From: JAIYDJ01 sp031400505
Lineage (GTDB): Bacteria > Pseudomonadota > Alphaproteobacteria > Rhodobacterales > Rhodobacteraceae
Assembly (NCBI GenBank): GCA_031400505.1
Contig: JANNPZ010000053.1
Coordinates: forward strand, 1-31,116
DNA length: 31,116 bases
Direction of reading: 5' to 3'
Of the stretch, positions 8,804-16,707 are shown piece by piece (position 1 is the first letter of the stretch; the number at the start of each line of letters is the position of its first letter). Both the position numbers and the translations under genes were made by a program. The notes under the pieces were generated by a model, which saw only the letters and a list, made by a program, of their open reading frames with translations, searched no databases and was not told the DNA's origin.

Positions 8804-9445
8804 TTGACCGGGCGGGTGACCACAGACCTGCTGCTGCGTGCCTATGCGGCCGGCGTATTTCCGATGGCCGAGGCCCGGGACGATCCGGAAATCCGCTGGG
8901 TCGAACCGCGCCGGCGCGGGGTATTGCCATTGGATAAATTCCACATTTCCCGCAGTCTGCATCGTAAGATTCTGCAATCGAGTTGTACAATTCGAACAAA
9001 CAGCGACTTTTCTGGTGTGCTGGATGGATGCGCGGACAGGCCCGAAACCTGGATCTCGGACCGTATTCGCGGGCTGTATCTTGACCTTCACGCACAGGGG
9101 CACGCGCATAGCGTTGAAGTCTGGGAAGGCGGCGCATTGGTTGGCGGAACCTATGGCGTGGTACTTGGGGCGGCGTATTTCGGCGAAAGCATGTTTTCGC
9201 GCCGCACCGATGCCAGCAAAATGGCCTTAGCCTATCTGACACATCGATTGAACGTGGGCAGGTTCATGCTGTTTGACACCCAGTTTCTGACCCCGCATCT
9301 AGCAAGCCTTGGCGGGATCGAAGTGTCACGCGCGGAATATCAACACCTGCTGTCAGCCGCCCTCAGGGCGCGCGCGCGTTTTGATCCGCCAGGTTATTGC
9401 CCCACCGCCGCCGATGTGTCGCAACGCAAAATCCAGACGTCATAG
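8804..9445 (+). CDS. aat: leucyl/phenylalanyl-tRNA--protein transferase
   Basis: A 213-residue L/F-transferase. Family stretches seen are AAGVFPMAEARDDPEIRW near the N-terminus, PLDKFHISRSLHR, a GAAYFGESMFSR core and DTQFLTPHLASLGG near the C-terminus. It transfers Leu or Phe from charged tRNA to proteins with N-terminal Arg or Lys, marking them for ClpS-ClpAP. No ATG is available in frame: the start is TTG 8804 or GTG 8816, both without a convincing Shine-Dalgarno, so translation is probably coupled to accC, which ends 19 nt upstream. The last 52 nt overlap the end of the convergent DUF2155 gene. Confidence 0.92.
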   Translation: MTGRVTTDLLLRAYAAGVFPMAEARDDPEIRWVEPRRRGVLPLDKFHISRSLHRKILQSSCTIRTNSDFSGVLDGCADRPETWISDRIRGLYLDLHAQGHAHSVEVWEGGALVGGTYGVVLGAAYFGESMFSRRTDASKMALAYLTHRLNVGRFMLFDTQFLTPHLASLGGIEVSRAEYQHLLSAALRARARFDPPGYCPTAADVSQRKIQTS

Positions 9446-9759
9446 CGCGGATGGTCGAGCGCCGACAGCGCGGGCGAAGACGCCACCATCCAACCGGCGA
9501 ACACCGGATCAGGGGAGACGGAATCATAGATCGTAAGATGCGCAATCGCGTCTGACGAAGGGTTGTCGATCGGATAGCGACATTCGTCAAGTTGCACCGT
9601 CAGCCGCCCGTTGGTCTGCGCCGAACCGCTGGTCATGTCCGCGTCGATCAACGCACCGGACAGTTTATCCAGCATACGCACGGATCCACCGGCGGCGATG
9701 GTCATTTCCTGGGCTTGCGCCGGAACTGCAAGCAGCACCAGCAACACCAGACGTTTCAT
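9394..9759 (-). CDS. DUF2155-family predicted periplasmic protein
   Basis: A 121-residue protein of unknown function that I place in DUF2155 from its length, sequence style and genomic position. Residues 1-16 form a signal peptide (MKRLVLLVLLAVPAQA, cleavage after AQA). The mature part has exactly two cysteines, C60 and C113, which could form a disulfide. Hydrophobic and small polar stretches suggest a small beta-rich domain. The start overlaps the mlaD-like stop as ATGA, so it is translated with mlaD and NDUFA12. Its 3' end runs 52 nt into aat on the other strand. No catalytic residues can be named. Confidence 0.75.
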   Translation of the reverse strand: MKRLVLLVLLAVPAQAQEMTIAAGGSVRMLDKLSGALIDADMTSGSAQTNGRLTVQLDECRYPIDNPSSDAIAHLTIYDSVSPDPVFAGWMVASSPALSALDHPRYDVWILRCDTSAAVGQ

Positions 9760-10223
9760 GGCGTGGCAGGCTCTGCCGAGTCGGACTTGCCACCTACAAA
9801 CGCCATCAGCAGCGAAATAAGGCTGACCGAACCCTGCGTATCTTCGATTTCATCGCCAGGTGCCAGATTGTCGGGCGCACCCCCCGGGATTATCTCGACG
9901 AAATTGCCGCCAAGCAGCCCTTCGGACGAGATCAGGATCGCGCTGTCGGTCGGCAGTTGTATCTGTTCCTGCACCAGAATTGCAGCATCCGCAAAAAACG
10001 TCTGCGGGTTCAGCGTCAGGTCGGTGATCGTGCCGACCTTGATCCCGCCCAACCGGACTTCTGACCCAACGGTGATCCCTTCGACGGACCGGAATGACGC
10101 ACGCAGCGGATAGCTGCCTGATTGCCCGGACATTTGAATACCTTGGGTGGCATAAAGCACAAACGCCACCGCCACCGCGAGCACTGCTGCCCCTGTCACC
10201 ACCTCTGCACGATTTGTCGTCAT
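9756..10223 (-). CDS. mlaD: MlaD/MCE-domain protein, outer-membrane lipid asymmetry transport
   Basis: A single-pass membrane protein of about 155 residues with one N-terminal transmembrane segment (VTGAAVLAVAVAFVLYA) and one MCE domain containing VGSEVRLGGIKVGTI and SEGLLGGNFVEIIPGG. MlaD forms a hexameric ring in the inner membrane and passes phospholipids between outer membrane and the MlaEF transporter. ATG 10223 is preferred because it overlaps the NDUFA12 stop as TGATG; an in-frame ATG at 10238 would add five residues. It overlaps the DUF2155 start by 4 nt. No mlaE, mlaF or mlaC gene lies nearby, so it must work with partners encoded elsewhere. Confidence 0.85.
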   Translation of the reverse strand: MTTNRAEVVTGAAVLAVAVAFVLYATQGIQMSGQSGSYPLRASFRSVEGITVGSEVRLGGIKVGTITDLTLNPQTFFADAAILVQEQIQLPTDSAILISSEGLLGGNFVEIIPGGAPDNLAPGDEIEDTQGSVSLISLLMAFVGGKSDSAEPATP

Positions 10224-10600
10224 CACTTGGGCTGCCATGCCTCGTAATCTGACTGTGGCGCAGCTGCGCCAGCCCGTCGAATTGACCCCGGCGGCGCGTA
10301 AGCCGCATCAGAACCCGTCAGGTTTTCCACATGCGGCTTTTCCCAGGCTTTGTGCACCAAAGGTGCCTGGGTCGGCGGCTGATCCCAGGTAAAGTGCAGC
10401 CAGCCATGCCAGTCCGGGCTGACCCGCGTGGCCTCCATATCGCCGTTGTAGATAACCCAACGGCGTTTCGCATCGGCCGTTTGATAGTAGATGTTGCCCT
10501 GCGCGTCTTCGCCGACTTTAACGCCCTGCCGGGCCGTAAAAATCTGCGTACCAAGGGTCTGGCTGTTCCACCAGGTTACCATGCGATTCAGAAAAGACAT
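10223..10600 (-). CDS. NADH:ubiquinone oxidoreductase accessory subunit, NDUFA12 family
   Basis: A 125-residue protein of the NDUFA12/B17.2 family, an accessory subunit of respiratory complex I found in alphaproteobacteria and mitochondria. Family stretches are GNIYYQ, RRWVIYNG, SPDWHGWLHF and KPHVENLTGS (the last near residues 88-97). The ATG is preceded by GAGGGGG at suitable distance. It sits at the matrix or cytoplasmic arm and is thought to help assembly or stability. It leads a tightly coupled set with mlaD and the DUF2155 gene and lies about 90 nt downstream of clpX. Confidence 0.92.
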   Translation of the reverse strand: MSFLNRMVTWWNSQTLGTQIFTARQGVKVGEDAQGNIYYQTADAKRRWVIYNGDMEATRVSPDWHGWLHFTWDQPPTQAPLVHKAWEKPHVENLTGSDAAYAPPGSIRRAGAAAPQSDYEAWQPK

Positions 10601-10618
10601 GCGGCCCCCTCAGGCTGT

Positions 10619-10680
10619 TTGCCGTTGTATGGCCGATTGGCGGCACCACGTCCAGTGACGCGCAACGGCAAGACTGCCGT
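10619..10680 (-). other. two mutually exclusive hairpins between clpX and NDUFA12
   Basis: The segment CAACGGCAA (10663-10671, plus-strand reading) is a perfect complement of TTGCCGTTG at 10619-10627, giving a 9-bp stem with a 35-nt loop. Its core ACGGCA (10665-10670) is also a perfect complement of TGCCGT at 10675-10680, giving a 6-bp stem with a 4-nt loop. Both cannot form at once in the minus-strand transcript. No U-tract follows, so this is not a standard terminator. Confidence 0.35.
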
Positions 10681-10689
10681 GGGCACCAA

Positions 10690-11952
10690 TCAGCCTGCGG
10701 TGGCTTTTTCTTTCTTGGTCTCTGTGTGCACCAACAAGGGCTGTGTCCCGCTGTTTACGGCCTCTTGATTGACCACGACCTCTTCGACACCGATCATGCC
10801 GGGCAATTCGAACATCGTGTCGAGCAGGATATCCTCCATGATCGAACGCAGGCCGCGCGCACCCGTCTTGCGCTTGATCGCGCGCTTGGCGATAGCCACC
10901 AGCGCGTCGCCAGAGAATGACAACTTGGTGCCTTCGATCTCGAACAGACGCTGGTACTGTTTGACCAGCGCGTTCTTCGGCTCGGTCAGGATGGTCACCA
11001 GCGCGGCCTCATCCAGATCGGTCAGGGTGGCGATCACCGGCAGGCGACCGACGAATTCGGGGATTAGGCCGAATTTCAGCAGATCCTCAGGCTCCAGTTC
11101 CTTGAACAACTCACCCGCTCCGCGATCCTCGGGGCCTTTGACGTCGGCACCAAAACCGATGGCCGAGCCTTTGTTGCGATGTGCGATGATCTTCTCAAGC
11201 CCCGCAAACGCCCCGCCGCAGATGAACAGGATGTTGGTGGTATCGACTTGCAGGAATTCCTGCTGCGGATGCTTGCGCCCGCCTTGCGGCGGCACCGAGG
11301 CTACGGTGCCTTCCATGATCTTGAGAAGCGCCTGCTGCACACCTTCGCCCGAAACATCACGGGTGATCGAAGGGTTGTCAGACTTGCGGGTGATCTTGTC
11401 GACCTCGTCAATATAGACGATGCCGCGCTGCGCACGTTCGACATTGTATTCCGACGCCTGAAGCAGTTTCAGGATGATGTTCTCAACGTCTTCCCCGACA
11501 TAGCCGGCCTCGGTCAGCGTGGTTGCATCAGCCATGGTGAAGGGCACATCAAGGATACGCGCAAGCGTCTGCGCCAACAGCGTCTTGCCGCAACCGGTGG
11601 GCCCGATGAGCAGGATATTCGATTTCGACAGTTCGATATCGGTCTTCGTCGAATGGTTCAGCCGCTTGTAATGGTTGTGCACCGCCACCGACAGCACGCG
11701 CTTGGCGTGCACCTGTCCGATCACGTAGTCGTCCAGCACCTTGCAGATTTCACGCGGGGTCGGCACGCCATCCGACGACTTCAGACCGGTTGTCTTGGTC
11801 TCTTCGCGAATGATATCCATGCACAATTCGACGCATTCGTCGCAGATGAACACGGTCGGCCCAGCGATCAGCTTGCGAACCTCGTGCTGGCTCTTGCCGC
11901 AGAACGAGCAGTAGAGAGTGTTCTTGCTGTCACTGCCTGAGTTGTTCGCCAT
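10690..11952 (-). CDS. clpX: ATP-dependent Clp protease ATP-binding subunit ClpX
   Basis: A 420-residue AAA+ unfoldase of normal length. The N-terminal zinc-binding domain has C15, C18, C37, C40. Walker A is GPTGCGKT (117-124), Walker B IVYIDE (178-183). The pore loops GYVG (150-153) and RKH (226-228) are present, as is the ClpP-docking IGF tripeptide (265-267). It unfolds tagged proteins and feeds them to ClpP. ATG 11952 has AGAGGA 5 nt upstream. clpP lies upstream on the same strand with a 106-nt gap, so transcription can be joint or separate. Confidence 0.97.
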   Translation of the reverse strand: MANNSGSDSKNTLYCSFCGKSQHEVRKLIAGPTVFICDECVELCMDIIREETKTTGLKSSDGVPTPREICKVLDDYVIGQVHAKRVLSVAVHNHYKRLNHSTKTDIELSKSNILLIGPTGCGKTLLAQTLARILDVPFTMADATTLTEAGYVGEDVENIILKLLQASEYNVERAQRGIVYIDEVDKITRKSDNPSITRDVSGEGVQQALLKIMEGTVASVPPQGGRKHPQQEFLQVDTTNILFICGGAFAGLEKIIAHRNKGSAIGFGADVKGPEDRGAGELFKELEPEDLLKFGLIPEFVGRLPVIATLTDLDEAALVTILTEPKNALVKQYQRLFEIEGTKLSFSGDALVAIAKRAIKRKTGARGLRSIMEDILLDTMFELPGMIGVEEVVVNQEAVNSGTQPLLVHTETKKEKATAG

Positions 11953-12058
11953 CGTAATCCTCTGCCTCGCGCCCGAAGAGCGTTGGTTCGAAAGTCTAGG
12001 CCAAGGCCCGCCCCTTCACAATGTCAAATCGCCCCCGGTGAAAAACCGATGCGATCAC

Positions 12059-12691
12059 TTATTTCGCTGTGTCTTCCGCCTTGCCGCGGTTTTCCAGAAT
12101 TGCGTCAATAAGACCCCAGGCCTTGGCATCTTCGGCCGACATGAAGTTATCCCGCTCCAGTGCGGCCTCGACGGCTTCATAGGTGTTGCCGGTGTGGCGC
12201 ACGTAGATTTCATTCAGCCGGCGCTTCAGCTTTTCGGTTTCGCGGGCATGGATCATGATATCCGTCGCCTGACCCTGATAGCCGCCCGACGGCTGATGGA
12301 CCATCACGCGGCTGTTTGGCAGCGAGAAGCGCATGCCTGTGTGCCCCGCAGTCAACAGCAAGGACCCCATCGACGCCGCTTGACCTATGACCAAGGTCGA
12401 AACCTTCGGTTTGATATACTGCATCGTGTCGTAGATCGACAGACCGCTGGTCACCACGCCACCCGGCGAGTTGATGTACATGCTGATTTCCTTTGACGGA
12501 TTTTCCGCCTCAAGGAAAAGAAGCTGCGCGCAGATCAGGCTGGACATGCCGTCATGCACCGGACCGCCCAAAAAAATGATGCGCTCTTTCAGCATGCGGC
12601 TGAAGATGTCATAGGCCCGTTCGCCCCGGCTGGTCTGTTCGACCACCATTGGCACGAGGGTATTCATGTAGTGGTCGATCGGATCGCGCAT
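12059..12691 (-). CDS. clpP: ATP-dependent Clp protease proteolytic subunit ClpP
   Basis: A 210-residue serine protease with the full triad: S107 in GQAASMGS, H132 in MVHQPSGG and D181 in ERDNFMSA. The spacing from S107 to D181 is 74 residues, as in E. coli. It forms the tetradecameric chamber served by ClpX and ClpA. The start is ATG 12691 (MRDPIDHYMNTLVPMV), the known alphaproteobacterial N-terminus; the frame stays open to 12931, but that part looks unlike ClpP. Trigger factor, which precedes clpP in many bacteria, is not here; a 512-nt gene-free region lies upstream instead. Confidence 0.97.
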   Translation of the reverse strand: MRDPIDHYMNTLVPMVVEQTSRGERAYDIFSRMLKERIIFLGGPVHDGMSSLICAQLLFLEAENPSKEISMYINSPGGVVTSGLSIYDTMQYIKPKVSTLVIGQAASMGSLLLTAGHTGMRFSLPNSRVMVHQPSGGYQGQATDIMIHARETEKLKRRLNEIYVRHTGNTYEAVEAALERDNFMSAEDAKAWGLIDAILENRGKAEDTAK

Positions 12692-13203
12692 GGGGACCTG
12701 CCTGTTGCTCGTCTTTGAAATAGCCGGGGGTTCTTGACAGAGTCTTAGTGTCGCGCGCCGGGGGCTGCAAGGGTGCGAGGACAATTCGGGTGAACACGAC
12801 AGCATGCCGCAGTCGCCTGCCCTGCCTCGGGTGGCGGCCGGGATATGGCAAAAGACGTTTGGGACCTGTTGGCTGAAACTGCACCCGATGACCAGAACTG
12901 ACTGTCTGTGCCGGGTCCCTGCGGGACGCAAACGCAGGGCTTTTGCGCATTAGTTTTCGCCCGCACCCAGATCGCCTGCCTTGGGCGCAGCAGGATCCAT
13001 GTGATCAACGGGTCAGACACCTGAACAAGACGCAATTGGCAAGTTACGGAAGAACCGCAGACTTGGAACGCCGCGATCCGGGTCTTCACGCGGCCCTGCG
13101 GTGTATCCTGGGGTCGCATTTATTTCTTCGGCATTTGATCAATTGCGGTCTAGTGCGCGGCAAGGTCCATCTCCCAGGACCAGTGCAACCAACACCCATC
13201 CGT
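12692..13203. other. 512-nt region without a recognisable gene upstream of clpP
   Basis: No open frame here looks like a protein; the frames that exist are shadows or extensions of clpP and the phosphatidyltransferase gene. The clpP promoter must lie in the part next to 12691. A perfect 7-bp inverted repeat CCCTGCG (12917-12923) and CGCAGGG (12933-12939), followed by CTTTT, resembles a weak plus-strand terminator, and GTCCC-TGC-GGGAC inside it offers an alternative stem. A consensus TTGACA at 12734-12739 on the plus strand has no matching -10. TTTGATCAAT occurs at 13134-13143. Nothing else is clear. Confidence 0.5.
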
Positions 13204-13812
13204 TCAGGCGAACACCCGCCAGGCCAGCCACACGCGGCTGACGCAGGTGTAAAAGCACAAAAGTCCAAAAATGACGGCCAACTCGGAAAATGCAGCGGGC
13301 CAAAGGCACAACAGAGCAAAAAATCCGATGGTTTCCGTGCCCTCCAACAGGCCCGGGCTGAAATACAATGACTTCTCCCCCCGGTCCGTCGTTTCAATCC
13401 CGCGTTTGGCGGCGAGGATCGCATAGGCAAGAAAACTGGACCCATTCGCGTAAAACGAGGACAGCAGAAACGCAGCGGCCAGTGCATTAGCATCGGGGTC
13501 GCGCATCGCAAATGCCAGCGGAATCGCCCCGTAAAAAGCAAAGTCGCAGACGATGTCCAGATACCCGCCAAAATCCGTCTTTTGCGTTGCCCGCGCAACC
13601 GCGCCATCCAGCCCGTCAGCCAACCGGCTGGCCAGCAGCACCCCCAACGCCAGCCAACCCGGCACACCAACCGCAAGCATCAGCGCCGACAAAAGCCCCA
13701 GCCCAAGCCCCAGTACCGTCATGCCGTTTGCCGTAAAGCCCCGTGCGGCCAAGATCGGACCCCAGCGGTTCATCAACGGATCAATCACCCGCCGCATCTG
13801 CTGGTCGAACAT
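13204..13812 (-). CDS. CDP-alcohol phosphatidyltransferase family membrane protein
   Basis: A 202-residue integral membrane enzyme. The CDP-alcohol phosphotransferase signature is visible: DG-AV-AR (DGAVAR), then G, then D-IVC-D (LDIVCD); the gap between AR and G is 7 residues rather than the more usual 8. Several hydrophobic helices follow. Such enzymes replace the CMP of a CDP-alcohol such as CDP-diacylglycerol with another alcohol; which alcohol cannot be told from sequence. ATG 13812 (MFDQQMRR) has a strong GGAGGAT 6 nt upstream; the open frame up to 14034 is rejected because it would add 74 non-homologous residues. Transcribed alone, with 269 nt of non-coding DNA before it. Confidence 0.88.
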   Translation of the reverse strand: MFDQQMRRVIDPLMNRWGPILAARGFTANGMTVLGLGLGLLSALMLAVGVPGWLALGVLLASRLADGLDGAVARATQKTDFGGYLDIVCDFAFYGAIPLAFAMRDPDANALAAAFLLSSFYANGSSFLAYAILAAKRGIETTDRGEKSLYFSPGLLEGTETIGFFALLCLWPAAFSELAVIFGLLCFYTCVSRVWLAWRVFA

Positions 13813-14081
13813 GGCATCCTCCGGTTTCGAGACACCGGGGGGTGCCCCATTTTGATCTGCGCTGCGAGACGTCTTTGTTGCAAGCCTGAAGCCGACTTCG
13901 TATCGGCGATCAAGGGCCTTTTGCGCAAGCAGCGAAACAGGCGGATCCGCTTTCCGCACAATAGCTTGATCGAAGCGGGCCGCAGCGCTGACAGCGGGCA
14001 CCGGCGCAGCCCCAAGTTTGGATCGGCAAGCCAACTTCCAAGCCCGACCGCGGTCGCACGGGTGCCCGCGCCCTGCCCCGA

Positions 14082-15410
14082 CTAACGTGCAAGAACCAGA
14101 TCGGCCCGCAGCCCGCCCAGATCGGTTGAAGAGCCAAGCCGCAACGACCCGCCATGGCTGCGTGCAATGTCCGCCGCAATCGACAGCCCCAAACCGACCC
14201 CACCACCGCGATTGGGGTTGCGTGCATCATCCAGCCGCACGAACGGTTGCATCGCTTCGTCGCGACGGTCTTTCGGGATACCCGGCCCGTCATCCTCGAC
14301 AGTCAACCGCACGGTGCGTTCGGTAAAAGCCAGACTGACCACCGCCCGCGAGCCAAAACGCACGGCGTTGCCGATCAGATTGTCCAGCGCCCGCGACACC
14401 GCCTGCGGTCGCAGCGCGACCTCGGCTGCCGCCCCGTTGCAGGTGCCCAAGCTGACCGAATGCCCGGCGCGCTTTGCGTTTTCAACGGCTTGTGTCACCA
14501 GCGCCATCGGGTTGACGCGTTGGGCTTCCTCCATTGCATCGCCGCGCGCAAAGGCCAGAAACTCGTCGACCAGACGCTGCATTTCAGCAACGTCATGATG
14601 CAGCGCGGCAGTGCCTTCGTCTTCGGGAAGCAGCGACAGGCCCAGCTTCATCCGGGTCAAGGGCGTGCGCAGATCATGGCTGACGCCCGACAGCAACAGG
14701 GTGCGCTGTTCGATCTGCCTTTCGATCCGGGCGCGCATGTCGAGAAAGGCGTGGCCTGCAATCCGAACTTCGGTTGCGCCACGCGGACGATAGGTCAGCG
14801 ACTGGCCACGCCCGAACGCCTCGGACGCGGCGGCAAGTTTGGCAATCGGTGACAGTTGATTGCGCAAGAACACATAAGAAATCAGCGTCAGCACGATCGA
14901 GGCCACCATCATCAACACCAACAATTGGTGTGGATTTGACGCGGAAACCCGCCGACGTTCCAGCGCCACCGCCATCGGACCATGCGGAGTGTCAAACCGC
15001 ATCTGCACTTTGCGCTGATCCGAAACCAGATCTACGGTGATCAGTGGCGGCATCCTGTCGCGCAACGAGGCAATCACCGCCCGCCCCGACCAATCCCAAA
15101 AGCGACGCTGGTCCGTCACGTCTGCCAGAGTTGGTGGCAAAGGCAGGTCAACCGTCAGGTCCAAGGCCGCGGACAGCCGTTGCGCCCTGCTTTGCGCGTC
15201 GCCCAGCGATGCCGCTGCGGCCACTTCGTCCAAAAGGAACTGAAGTTCGATTGTCACCCCCCGCGTCATTTGCCGGGTGACACCTTCGAAGTGCCGCTGA
15301 ATAAAGACAATGGACACCACCAACTGAATCGTGACGATGGGCACGATCAGGATCAGGGCAGCACGGCCAAACAGGCTGTGAGGCAGATAGGGTTTTAGAT
15401 GTGGCCGCAT
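14082..15410 (-). CDS. EnvZ-like sensor histidine kinase, orphan
   Basis: A 442-residue membrane histidine kinase: TM1 about 17-37, a periplasmic sensor region 38-160, TM2 about 162-182, HAMP about 183-235, the H-box SGVSHDLRTPLTRMK with phospho-acceptor H245, and a catalytic domain with the N-box DNLIGNAVRFG (343-353), G1 DDGPGIP (373-379) and G2 GGGVGLGLS (402-410). The layout and H-box match EnvZ. It should autophosphorylate and pass phosphate to a response regulator of the OmpR type, but no regulator gene is adjacent in this window. The ATG has AGG about 9 nt upstream. The metallo-beta-lactamase gene is divergent, 79 nt away. Confidence 0.92.
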   Translation of the reverse strand: MRPHLKPYLPHSLFGRAALILIVPIVTIQLVVSIVFIQRHFEGVTRQMTRGVTIELQFLLDEVAAAASLGDAQSRAQRLSAALDLTVDLPLPPTLADVTDQRRFWDWSGRAVIASLRDRMPPLITVDLVSDQRKVQMRFDTPHGPMAVALERRRVSASNPHQLLVLMMVASIVLTLISYVFLRNQLSPIAKLAAASEAFGRGQSLTYRPRGATEVRIAGHAFLDMRARIERQIEQRTLLLSGVSHDLRTPLTRMKLGLSLLPEDEGTAALHHDVAEMQRLVDEFLAFARGDAMEEAQRVNPMALVTQAVENAKRAGHSVSLGTCNGAAAEVALRPQAVSRALDNLIGNAVRFGSRAVVSLAFTERTVRLTVEDDGPGIPKDRRDEAMQPFVRLDDARNPNRGGGVGLGLSIAADIARSHGGSLRLGSSTDLGGLRADLVLAR

Positions 15411-15489
15411 CGGGCAAACCTAGCCTGCACTGTGGCTTAAGGAAAGCACAGGCAATGCAAGACAGCGCACCGGCAATCGAACGGCCCCT

Positions 15490-16404
15490 TTGCGGACAAG
15501 GAAACTGGCGGGGGCTGCGCATTTGATCCGGCTTGCCCCCGACCTGCGGTTGATCCTTGCGCCCAATCCGGGGCCGATGACCGGTGCGGGGACCAACAGC
15601 TATGTCGTGGGACAGGGCGAGGTGGCCCTGATCGACCCTGGCCCGGCACTGCCTGCGCATCGCGACGCAGTGTTGGCGGCACTTGACCCCGGCGAGCGTT
15701 TGGCGGCGATCCTGATCACCCACAGCCATCTGGACCACACAGCCTTGGCGCGGGAATTGGCGGCGATGACCGGCGCACCGGTTTGGGGTGCCGGGCCGGC
15801 GGGCAGTGGCCGGTCACAGCGGATGCGTGACCTGGCAGCACAGGGGCTTGCCGGCGGCGGTGAAGGATTTGACCTGACATATGCGCCCGACCGGGTACTG
15901 GCCGGTGGCGCGGTCGTCCAGTTTGGTGGCACGACCATAGATGTACTGGCAACACCGGGCCACACCGGGTGCCACCTTGGCTTTGCCTGGGGTGACCGTC
16001 TGTTTTCGGGGGATACCGTGATGGGCTGGTCGACCTCGCTTGTGTCACCGCCCGACGGCGATATGGCGGCCTATATGGCCAGCTTGACCACTCTGGCTGC
16101 CCGCGACTGGGGCGTGATCCATCCGGGCCATGGCGCTGCCATTGACGCGCCTGCCCAGCGGCTGACCGAGTTGATCGCGCACCGCAAGACCCGCGAGGCA
16201 GAGATTCTGGCGGCCATGACGCTTGGTCCGTCCACGCCGTCGGCCTTGGCCGCGCGGGTATATGCCAGCACGCCGCCTGCCTTGCTGCCTGCCGCGTCGC
16301 GCAATGTTCTGGCGCATTTGATCGACCTTGCGGACCGGGGGCAGGTGACGCAGGAAGCCGTGTCAGGCGCGGACTGGGTGTTTTCACTGACACCACGCCC
16401 ATGA
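15490..16404 (+). CDS. MBL-fold metallo-hydrolase, LACTB2-like
   Basis: A protein of about 304 residues with a metallo-beta-lactamase fold and a C-terminal winged-helix-like region. The metal motif HSHLDH lies at 78-83; GHTGCH, SGDTVMGWSTS and HPGHG supply the other ligands. The N-terminal APNPGPMTGAGTNSY matches the LACTB2-like hydrolase group, some of which act on RNA or thioesters; the substrate is unknown. The start is uncertain: in this frame only TTG 15490 is available after an upstream stop, without a Shine-Dalgarno. An ATG at 15455 with AAGGA 11 nt upstream lies in another frame and stops after 23 codons, so an indel near the C/T run at 15485-15491 is possible. Confidence 0.85.
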   Translation: MRTRKLAGAAHLIRLAPDLRLILAPNPGPMTGAGTNSYVVGQGEVALIDPGPALPAHRDAVLAALDPGERLAAILITHSHLDHTALARELAAMTGAPVWGAGPAGSGRSQRMRDLAAQGLAGGGEGFDLTYAPDRVLAGGAVVQFGGTTIDVLATPGHTGCHLGFAWGDRLFSGDTVMGWSTSLVSPPDGDMAAYMASLTTLAARDWGVIHPGHGAAIDAPAQRLTELIAHRKTREAEILAAMTLGPSTPSALAARVYASTPPALLPAASRNVLAHLIDLADRGQVTQEAVSGADWVFSLTPRP

Positions 16405-16423
16405 CCGGACAGACAGCAAGCTG

Positions 16424-16455
16424 CCCAAAAACACAAAGGCCGCCCTAAGGCGGCC
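16424..16455 (-). terminator. intrinsic terminator of the tRNA-Gly gene
   Basis: A perfect 7-bp stem, GGCCGCC (16438-16444) with GGCGGCC (16449-16455) and a 4-nt loop, is followed on the minus strand by TTTGTGTTTTTG. It lies 24 nt beyond the encoded CCA of tRNA-Gly. It could also stop plus-strand read-through from the MBL gene, but there is no U-tract on that side. Confidence 0.75.
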
Positions 16456-16479
16456 CGTGTCAATCGTTGCAAGTCGAAT

Positions 16480-16554
16480 TGGAGCGGGCGAAGGGATTCG
16501 AACCCTCGACCCTAACCTTGGCAAGGTTATGCTCTACCCCTGAGCTACGCCCGC
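16480..16554 (-). tRNA. tRNA-Gly(GCC)
   Basis: Folds as a normal 75-nt cloverleaf on the minus strand. The acceptor 5' arm GCGGGCG pairs with CGCCCGC, the anticodon stem TAACC/GGTTA encloses loop TTGCCAA with anticodon GCC, and the TTCGAAT T-loop is present. Discriminator T and CCA are encoded. A strong terminator follows. Confidence 0.97.
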
Positions 16555-16707
16555 ACCTTTTCGACTGAGGTTCATCTATAAAGGGACGTCGAAGCCTGCA
16601 AGAGGCAAAATGATCGACACATGCGATTTCCCGATTTGCCAGCAAGTTGCTGCTTGCATCCCTTGGACCTGACACCTACCGCTGCGCCCATACAGCAGCA
16701 GTATGCA

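Noticed and set aside
12734..12762. Consensus TTGACA as a plus-strand promoter
   Set aside because: No -10-like sequence 16-18 nt downstream; only G/C-rich sequence.
12692..12931. N-terminal extension of ClpP by 80 codons
   Set aside because: The known ClpP N-terminus starts at 12691; the extension is rich in Arg, Pro and Cys and has no homology I recognise.
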